A stretch of DNA of 64,000 nt from Bryum argenteum (Eukaryota; Streptophyta; Bryopsida; Bryales; Bryaceae), in contig CM073322.1 of NCBI GenBank assembly GCA_037043015.1, positions 8,381,601 to 8,445,600 of the forward strand. Reading direction: 5' to 3'. Below the pieces are notes generated by a model. The model made no database searches. It was given only the letters and a program-made list of their open reading frames with translations, and was not told the DNA's origin. Positions 56,300-64,000 of this stretch are shown piece by piece. The position numbers were made by a program, and so were the translations under genes. Numbering within the stretch: the stretch's first letter is position 1; every line of letters starts with the position of its first letter.

Positions 56300-57730
56300 T
56301 AACCTTCCTCCCAGCGTGTGTGTCAGAATTTTCAAAGTAGTAACGAATGTATATAATGACTTTTGGTGGCAAGTATTTGGAACCATCAAAACTAAAAACA
56401 AAAAAAAATTTAAAAAAAATAAATATATATATATATATATATGTGGGGCAATAATGTGATTTTAATACTTGGACTTCCTAATAATGACCCTATGAAAATG
56501 ATATATAAGTAAAAAGGGAGTAGAAGGGGTGTTGATAACTTTCCTAGGTGATTCATATTGTGTAAAAAATATAATATAAATCTTAGGGGCACAGCAGGAA
56601 TGAAAGTATTTTTACCGAATTTCCAAAAATTAAATAGTCATGTGAAAGTAGGCGTTGTGCGCACATGCATACGAAAACAAAGTGGGGAATGTAATTTGAA
56701 CATTTGGACTACACTAAATAAGTACATTAGTGTTAGATTTTTATAAGATTTGAAAATGCTACAAGTTTTTACTTTTGGGATAAAAATTTTACCAAGAGTA
56801 TCGATTCCAATACTATGTAAGGATCCCCATCTTCACCTTTGTAGAGGGTACAAATATTGACTAATAGTAAAAACTTATAGCCTATTTATGTATATTAGTG
56901 TATCTAACACTAATCTACCTATTTAGTGTAGATAATATGGATCATATAAAAATGATGGAACCATCAAAAATATTATAGGACAACCTGTACTATTTTTCCC
57001 AAATTAATATAGAATTTTCGAAGTAAGTAGAGCTTTAAATAAAAGATAAAAAATAGTTAAATGGAGAGAAAAAATATTTTAAAAAGAATTGGACTATGTA
57101 ATAACTACCTTATGAACATGATGGAGCTATAAAAAAGAATCGTTGGAGTAAAGGATCTATAGGTTGGATTTTGGTTGCAAGCACTTAGAAACACCAAAAC
57201 TTCAAAAAATAAGAAAAAATAGATAAAGGGGGGAAAAGGATAATTTAAACCCTTAGACTACCTAATGATGACCCTATGGAAATGATGGTGTTATTTAGAA
57301 AATCGTGGGGATATGTCACCTATAGGTCATCATTTGCTTGTAAGTCATTTGAATGAGTAGAATATTGAATGATATACGGAAAATAGATTTGTGGAAAGAG
57401 ATAACGATTTTAAAACTTGTGTTGACTAAAAAAGACCTTATAAAAATTATGGAAGAACAAAATTTCCCGTAAAAGAAACGTATCTACATGTTATGATTTA
57501 CTTTGACTTTGTAGGATGCTAAGTAATAGAGGAAGTTATACTAAAGGGGGGAGGAGGTGGTTTTATTATTTTCTCTAACCGTATTAAATATATTAAATCA
57601 TGAAAGAAGCCACATGGAACTTGGATTTACATGGAAGGAAATACTTGGTGTTAATTTGATTCAACCTTGGCATGGTGTAGGTCTATAGGATACTTGGTGT
57701 TAACTTCATTCAAAACCTCCAAATCCCGCG
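56300..57730. other. AT-rich spacer with an (AT)n run
   Basis: No supported gene. An (AT)n microsatellite is at about 56424-56443. Confidence 0.55.
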
Positions 57731-57736
57731 CCCGCC

Positions 57737-58032
57737 AATACAGCGGATGGACGAACGTCGGTCGCTAGGGCGACCGCCGATCCAGCTGATGGGCGATCGT
57801 CGGTCGCTAGGGCGACCGCCGATCCAGCAAACGACTGTGACAGGGCGACCGGCGGTCTACGTGATGGGTGCACCAAGGAGAATAGTGTCCGCGAGCCTCC
57901 GCGCACCCTCCTGCTGGGGCGACCGCCGGTCCAGGCGATGGGCGACCGGCGCTAGGGCGATTTTCGGTCGCTAGGGCGACCGCCGATCCAGCGAACGACG
58001 GTGACAGGGCGACCGGCGGTCTACGTGATGGG
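57737..58032. repeat. GC-palindrome cluster 4, no gene assigned
   Basis: Two similar halves: AGGGCGACCGCCGATCCAGC followed by a GACAGGGCGACCGGCGGTCT segment and CTACGTGATGGG recurs (57770-57865 and 57960-58032), so it contains a duplication of about 195 bp period. I find no TATA box or ORF beside it, unlike clusters 2, 3 and 5. Confidence 0.82.
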
Positions 58033-58800
58033 CGCGAATATCTGCTTCCCCCCCATTTGCTACAAATCTTTTTCTGCATATTTGAAATCATGTACGAATC
58101 ATTGCCTTTCGAGGTTTTGGGGGGTTTGTAAATATATTCATTGACTCTAAATACTTGCAACTAAATCCCACCATATATTTATACGTAACTTTAACAACTT
58201 AGTTACGATTCCAAATTTTTACAAATTATTTATCATTCCTTCATCGTGGATTAATACTAATCAAAGCTTTCCAAAATTCAATATCATTATATATACATAT
58301 GGAATGGTATACACGACATAATTTTCTAAAAGACCACTATCCAAAGTATCCACCAACCTACCAACATACAAACCTACCAACTTAAATAATTACGAACCTA
58401 CATACCATTCTAAGAACCTTTTTTTAGATATTTCCAAATCATGCATTTCAAATAAAAAATAAACAAATAAAAAGAATAAACAAGATGATTAAAATAACAC
58501 CGTGCGCATATATACAAATAATAAACATAACATCGTTCAACGGGTATCTTACTAGTAAAAACATATCATATAATCAAAAAGATACATTGTATAACATCCA
58601 GCCTAGCACTTATCTCCCAACTTTCAGTTCACAAATAAAATAAAGTAAATGGATATAACCAACACACCAACGTCTTTCTAAAACTTGATTCCGCTTACTC
58701 TAATCTTCTTCCATTGTACTTTAGATTTTTTTTAGATGGTACCAACTCGACATTTCTCCTTTGTCTTATTTGCAATACATAGATCTTCGATCCTTGCATT
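58033..58800. other. AT-rich spacer, nothing recognised
   Basis: No supported gene, repeat or RNA. Confidence 0.5.
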
Positions 58801-58818
58801 TAAGAACCTCTCCTCTTC

Positions 58819-59792
58819 TCATGAGCACAAGTACCTTTTTGACCAACTCCTCGCTTGTTTCATTGCGCTTGTGAACTTTGACCCTCTTCTCGCAATATCC
58901 ACGGTTCCATCTATTCCATTGAGGACTAACTTTTCCTTGTTCCCCTTCAATCTTATTGATGCTAGGTTCACCCTTTCGATCTCGGCTCTCAAGGCATCGC
59001 ATGCCGAAATGAGTTCCTTTAGCTCCTTCTCAAAATGACCTTGGTCCTTGGCTCCTTCAACCATAAAATCCTTCTCGCGACCCCAATCATTGACCACAAA
59101 CCATTCGTCGACGCGCTTGTATCTCCTATGCACATCCTCGAAATGTTTCGTCTTCTTTATGAGCTCTTCCTCATAATCGACCTGATCTGATGCAACCAGA
59201 GCTGGGAGAACATTCGTCGCCTCCTCTTGGATCTTCTTTTTTGCATCCTTGATTACCTCTATGTCATGTTGGAGTTCAACACACTTTGCCCGTTCGTATG
59301 ACAAAGCATGAAACAAATATGAATAATTCTCAAAAGCCTTGTTCAACAACTTCATGTACGAATCATCGTTTTCATTCGGGCGTTTCGCTTTGAAGACTAC
59401 TTGAACTTCCTTCTCCACTCTACTTCTTCATTTCCTTCTCTTTCGGGTTTTGTTCAATCGTTTCCATTGGATATTCTAGAGTCCCATCCTCTACGCTAAC
59501 ATTTGTTTGAGGAGAGGCGCTCATAACGGGCGAACTATAACTTCGGTGTTCCCAAAGTACAAGCACCAAACATTGCTTCAACCTCCATGTATTCAATGCC
59601 ATCCGCTTCTCCTTCTGTTCGTAGGTCCTCGATGTGCTTCACAAGTGCATCAATCACATCCAAATCTTGCACGCTTGTTTCACCCACATGAAAGTGTTCG
59701 ACGCCACCAATAGAACCTTCTACAAGAGGAGTATGATGCTCCCTCTCCTTAACCTCTTCTTCATCAGAATTAGGATTTACCCAAACATACAC
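58819..59792 (-). pseudogene. Coiled-coil protein gene, frame-broken, unknown function
   Basis: - strand segments: 59792-59535 (acidic, MYVWVNPNSDEEEVKER, DALVKHIEDLRTEGEADG), 59602-59420 and 59418-58819. The last, about 199 codons, is mostly charged helix (ERAKCVELQHDIEVIKDAKK, HFEKELKELISACDALRAE) with heptad spacing that suggests a coiled coil, ending in a basic tail (SWSKRYLCS). The segments need two frame changes or introns to join. It lies 30-50 bp downstream of AFPGW copy 2 on the same strand and could be its second exon or a partner gene. Copy 1 has no equivalent in the window. Confidence 0.45.
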
Positions 59793-59840
59793 ATCATCAG
59801 CATCCCCATCTTTCCGATGCCTTGTTGCCGTAAGTCCTTC

Positions 59841-60313
59841 TCATGGGTTTTCTCTCAATGGGGCTCTTGGAATATCTTGCTTGGTTAGAAGGAAGAATTG
59901 AGGCGATTTTTTCATTGAGCTCCAATCCACCACTTTCTCCAATATTACCTCTGCATACACCATTTGAGCAATATGATACGAAACCTCGTTCTTGGTGACA
60001 TTCTTGCCTTTATAAAGGAACCTCCACACTTCAATACATCGTTGCACGAATTCGTCATGCTTACAATAGTGCAGATTTGCAGCATTTAATTTCAAGTGCG
60101 TCTCATGTCGAAAGTGTGGAAACAACTTCATTGATGTGGCACCAGCGATGTAATTCTTCATCATTGTCGACTCCACACACCCTCTTCGGTCTCCCACCCC
60201 GGAAAAGCGCGTTGAGTGGCATCTTGGAGAATACGGTGATTCCTCTTCTGTGTTTTTCCTCTCTTCTTGCGTCGCTCCCCAAGTACTATTTTACGTTCCG
60301 CAATTGTAGTCAT
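59841..60313 (-). pseudogene. 'AFPGW gene' copy 2, two frame changes
   Basis: Starts at the ATG at 60313 (MTTIAERKIVLGERRKKRGK), with RAFPGWETEEGVW. After a one-base change near 60170-60190 come KLFPHFRHETHLKL, ANLHYCKHDEFVQRCIEVW and YHIAQMVYAEVIL, aligning with copy 1 throughout. The order and spacing match and homology extends into the 3' flank (CCTTCTCRTGGGTT) and the 5' flank. The C-terminus differs (WSSMKKSPQFF). Confidence 0.6.
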
Positions 60314-60493
60314 TGTTACCTCCGATCACGGAAATGCCGCTATGATGTGATGTTAGATACAAAACACCAAAAATGGTGCAGTCCACGTTGGCCTCCAATC
60401 GAGCAAGCAAGTGGCAACTTTGAGTCGACACCAGACAATGCGCAATTCCACGGCACGTGGACTGAAAAGTGACGACTACGGCCTATTACGATT

Positions 60494-60503
60494 GTATTTA
60501 ACC
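60494..60503 (-). promoter_or_regulatory. TATA-like box of AFPGW copy 2
   Basis: GGTTAAATAC on the - strand, about 185 bp upstream of the start and about 10 bp from cluster 5. Position corresponds to the TATA-like box of copy 1. Confidence 0.5.
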
Positions 60504-60513
60504 TCCTGTGGCA

Positions 60514-60690
60514 GGGCGACCGGCGGTGTCCCGGCGACATCGATAGGCGACCGCCCGGTCCAAATGTTTCTTGCAAGACTCGCTCCGGGCGACCGCCCGG
60601 TCCAGTGCAGCAGACCTCGGGGCGACCGCGGTGCGGCCGAGAAGAGTTTCGATCCGCCTCGGCGAGCGCGGCGACCGACCGGCACTCTGC
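60514..60690. repeat. GC-palindrome cluster 5, upstream of AFPGW copy 2
   Basis: GGCGACCGGCGGTGTCC, GGCGACCGCCCGGTCC (twice) and GGGGCGACCGCGGT. Variants carry an extra C in the centre, so this copy has diverged from clusters 3 and 4. Confidence 0.78.
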
Positions 60691-60772
60691 GAGGGCGACT
60701 TCGCGAGAGCTCCCGCTCTTTTCTTGGATCCTCTTTATGCAATATTCAAATTTTGAATTAACCGATTCAAGC

Positions 60773-60834
60773 ATCTCCCCCATTCCCCCTTCAATCCCCC
60801 TCATCCCCCCTCATTCCCTCTCATTCCCACTCAC
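60773..60834 (+). repeat. C/T-rich degenerate repeat
   Basis: Pyrimidine-rich units of CATTCCCCCT type, about 10-12 bp each. Confidence 0.6.
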
Positions 60835-60849
60835 TTCTTCCTATATCTC

Positions 60850-61966
60850 ATTCACAATTGAAAATGATTCTCATGGTCATGGGCAGTTTGCCAAGAGCGG
60901 TGACCATGATACATGAAAAATGATTTTATTCTCATTGGATACTCTTGTGGTGTAATATGGATTTAGATCGATACATGTTTAATCACAATTTACAAAATTA
61001 TAATTTTCAACATTCTCAAAATTCTCAACATAAAATACTCATCAAATATTGGTTCCAAAAGTACGCTCGAATGGGTTGATAAGAATGTCCGCAAATCATT
61101 AGTCTTCTTCACTTCAAATATTTACCTTTATATATTGGTCACTCATTTTTTCTCCAAACATATAATATGTCATGATATATCACCTTTTAATTTGGTAAGC
61201 AACTATTTCTCTTAGTGCTTTCTAGGGTATATGCACTAATTCCATTCACTTAATTGTATTTCAAGACCTTATTTTTGACTTGCCAAAATTTTCAAATTCC
61301 TCCCCCCACTCAATTTAACCAATTTCATAATGTTATGAGCCCATAAACTCATTGCAAGGATAATCTATCAGTCGGATATTATATACGGAGATCTTATAAT
61401 ATATTAAAGGCTCCACTGATATAAAAAGAAACTAGAAATTGTTCTTGAATGTGATGTTAAAATAAGAGGTGCAGTTTTGTACAGAAATGGTATCTTATTT
61501 AGATGCTAGGAATTGACTACCTAGGATTACATGCTCAGATTGTAGGTATTGAATCGTTAGATTCATTAAAGTGTTTTCATGCATTGAAGAGGCTGATGCT
61601 CTATAAATGATTTCACATTTTATCAATTATTATAACTGATTAGGCACGATATGACTTCTTAAAATATACACCATACAAAATAATATATACCATTCATGCC
61701 TACAAAGAGGACGAAAAACTCTCACCCCATCCTTCCTCCCATTCATTATTATCCATTTAGACATCTCTTGTCCATTTCTTAGGAATTGAATGATCATAAA
61801 ATGGGAATTATGGGACCCACGATCCGAAATTCCTACCCTATGCATACATTCCTAATTTTTAAAATTAATACATTATAAACTAAAGGGCTCTTTTATTCCT
61901 CCCCCATCCAATATTCATCCTCATCTCATGATTCTCATCCTCGTAGGAGCTGCTATGAAACCTGAT
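60850..61966. other. AT-rich spacer, nothing recognised
   Basis: No supported gene or repeat. Confidence 0.5.
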
Positions 61967-62340
61967 TGTCATGGGCCAAGGCCTCGTTGATAAGCTCGGA
62001 TGTTCACTCGCTATTAATTTTATAAATAGAACTTCGGCAGTAGAGCTAAAGTATAGCCTCGGCAGTAGAGCTAAAGTATAGCCTCGGCAGTTGAGCCAAG
62101 AGATTAGTATATAAGGGACTCTTATTCATTGTAAATGTTGTGAGGAAGGAGAAAGAGGAAGCAATATATAACTGGTATTGAAAGATCTTATTGAACCTGT
62201 ATATAGTTCACATATATATACCCCAGTTAGGGTAGTAATTTTAGATACTTTTCCTTTAGACTTTTACTTAACTCGAACTAACCAAAGAGTAAGATCTAAG
62301 TAAGAGGTTCTAGAAGGTTCCGAGGTCGCTCATCACAACA
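61967..62340 (-). mobile_element. Probable copia LTR (374 bp)
   Basis: + strand termini TGTCATGGGCC and CTCATCACAACA (TG..CA). A purine tract CGAGGAGGAG (- strand) precedes the - strand start TGTTGTGATGAG, so it is a 3' LTR. It contains TATATATA near 62214. The short tandem unit CCTCGGCAGTAGAGC lies at 62032-62100. No second LTR in the window. Confidence 0.65.
62032..62100 (+). repeat. Three tandem copies of a ~26-bp unit in the copia LTR
   Basis: Unit CTCGGCAGTAGAGCTAAAG plus TATAGC. First two copies almost identical; the third has TTGAGCC. Confidence 0.85.
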
Positions 62341-62615
62341 CTCCTCCTCGACTGAGGAACACTTCGCAACACTCCTCCTCGAACGATGACCTTCCTCGTT
62401 AAAAACACTTCACGATGTTTTGAAGTGAAAAGAGTAAAGTCATCGTTCGCTATTAATATACACTAACTTAACAGCTGCTATGCTTGATTTTGACTACCAT
62501 CACAAATGTTGATAACACTGCTTCATAGAACGCGTTGTAAAATGCTAGAAGTTCTCCTTCCACCAGCTTGTCTATGTCTTCCTTATCCTCCTCGCAAAGG
62601 CAATAGGAGGCCTCT

Positions 62616-63645
62616 TCAATCTTGTTCTAGCCAATCATGGATGTTGAAATCATGAAGGTGTTTGCCATGTTGAAATTCTTCTGTAACTTCTTGATAGACG
62701 ACTCCAAGTTTGCTCTCATCTGCATAACAATTGATTGAGAGAAGAGATCGGAATCTCATAGAGGCCGTTAGCTCCACAAAGGCGATGGCGAGGTAAAGCA
62801 GCGCTCCGACCACAGCGAGGTACTTTTGCTCATCCTTCTCATTCTCCTCCTCCTCGCAAGGTCGGTACGGGTCGTCTCCCGTGCTGCTCCTCCCGATCAT
62901 TGGCATACCTGAAGTCCAAGATAAAACGTGGTGCGGCCAAGGAGTTTCATCTCGAACTGAGTGGTGAGAAGCGCCTCAACCTCGGTGCACAATGCGTCAG
63001 TACCCACCAAATTGAGGTCATCTACATAAACTGCGAGGATAACAAAGACAGAATCTCAACAAAGCACAAAGATGCAAGGTAAGGTATCGCGGCATGTAAA
63101 GCCTTGATAAGTAAGGAACCTCCTGAGGTGATGATATCAGGGCGCCCCAAGGCGTCAACAAGTACCATGAGATTGCAGGAGCGCCTATGCGCTACCACTG
63201 CTAAACAAGCGAGTCTCATCGCTGTTCGTTCTATCGCTACCACTGCTATGCAGGAGCGTCTTATGCCACATTTAGGCCTTCGGAAGCACCGCCAAATTAC
63301 ATTCCCTTGGCGCGTCCGCCATGATGGGTAATGCGTAAAGGCCAGTCGGTCCCGGTATCCATCACCATCAAATTCACCTTCTCCATCAACAGTGGAAGCG
63401 TGAATGCCATTGGCAAGCAGAGCCCGGTAGCTGATCAGACTCCGGGGTGCATCAGGAGCATACATAGCTCTCTCAATCCTGAGGGGGAATCCCCCGGGCA
63501 GAACCACTCTTGCCCGGCCCTCTCGAAACTTCAAGTTTCGCCTTCCGGTAATCATGACAAGGTCACAATTCAACCAGGTATCACTCGTGGAATTAAAATT
63601 CCGGCTTCCCTTCAGTGGGGCATCCTCCCAATATGGGCAGGGCAT
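62616..63645 (-). pseudogene. pol: Ty1/copia polyprotein remnant
   Basis: - strand, in order: a protease/pre-integrase block (NCDLVMITGRRNLKFREG, ERAMYAPDAPRSLISYRALL) near 63470-63600; RT catalytic region AVYVDDLNLVGTDAL near 62980-63050 in another frame, with KLLGRTTFYLGLQV; and an RNase H-side block (KYLAVVGALLYLAIAF) near 62760-62830. Integrase and most of RT are missing and frames do not join, so it is an internally deleted copy. The region 63150-63300 between protease and RT has a small inverted repeat (GCGCTACCACTGCT/AGGAGCGYC types). Confidence 0.8.
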
Positions 63646-63659
63646 AGGTTACTTACCTC

Positions 63660-64000
63660 TTAGAATTAAAATTCCAGCTTGTGAGGTTATTACAATTCAA
63701 CCAGGATCCGCACATGCAAGAAGACTCACTCATAACATACATTTTAGGTGGATCCGGACCACTCCGACTAATTAGACTGACTTAGACAGTAAAATACGCC
63801 CAAGTACAAAACCAAACTAAAAACACGACAATAGGATATGTTTGGAGGTTGGAGGATCGTTTCTTCCAACTACACACGTTGACTGTTGAGTGTTTCCTCC
63901 TTTGAATCTTCGAGTGTGTTATCTCTTGGTTGATATCATTTTCGTACCTGATTGAAACTCTATCATGCATGCATTGTGCAATGATGTCCTTTGGTCTTTG
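63660..64000. other. Right end of the window, nothing recognised
   Basis: No supported ORF. The words AATTAAAATTCC and AATTCAACCAGG occur twice at 63.57-63.71 kb, a small diverged duplication. Confidence 0.5.

Overview
This window looks like repeat-dominated nuclear DNA of a streptophyte (land plant or charophyte alga). The signs are: Ty3/gypsy elements whose primer-binding sites match plant tRNA-Asp and tRNA-Gly(TCC) 3' ends, a Ty1/copia remnant, En/Spm-type (CACTA) and hAT DNA transposons, tRNA-derived short elements, GT-AG introns, and no operons or ribosome-binding sites. I cannot name the species. The combination of DUF7869-like, DUF659/hAT and acidic En/Spm-like proteins brought charophytes such as Chara to mind, but that is only an impression.

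Layout. 0.9-7.8 kb: a broken DUF7869-like gene on + with short motif families around it. 7.9-35.7 kb: one very large Ty3/gypsy element (element A, - strand) split into four blocks by insertions. Its gag is split at 12.74-24.02 kb by a second LTR complex with a 5-bp target duplication. That complex carries three LTR copies, two 149-bp mini-internal regions and a deleted, decayed gypsy body. Upstream of A's gag lies a long extra ORF (ORF0), itself split by a 3.4-kb insertion with a 16-bp duplication that carries an antiparallel homologue of ORF0. 35.7-38.2 kb: a six-exon gene of unknown function with a ParB-like motif, cut by LTR elements at both ends. 38.2-41.5 kb: an LTR and the 3' end of another retroelement. 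41.5 to about 49.2 kb: a CACTA element whose introns are packed with GTGACT/AGTCAC repeats; it holds a complete 1.1-kb CACTA with an AGA duplication, which in turn holds a tRNA-like sequence. 49.5-50.6 kb: tandem repeats and large palindromes. 51.0-54.2 kb: a hAT gene with two one-base breaks and a downstream ORF. 55.2-60.7 kb: two copies of an unrecognised gene ('AFPGW gene') and a coiled-coil gene. 62-63.7 kb: copia remnant.

The most novel-looking signal is a shared promoter-like layout. A cluster of GC-rich palindromes (core GCGACCGCCGGTCGC and decayed forms) sits 5-15 bp upstream of a TATA-like box in front of three - strand genes: the hAT gene and both AFPGW copies. Two further clusters occur at 50.3 and 57.7 kb. 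Second is the gypsy leader at 22.6 kb, complementary to its tRNA-Gly primer at the 3' end and also over the anticodon arm. Third is the gypsy A architecture, which seems to place a ~1000-codon ORF inside a roughly 5-kb LTR.

Almost every ORF here has one-base breaks, many in homopolymers, so decay and assembly error cannot be separated from this sequence alone.
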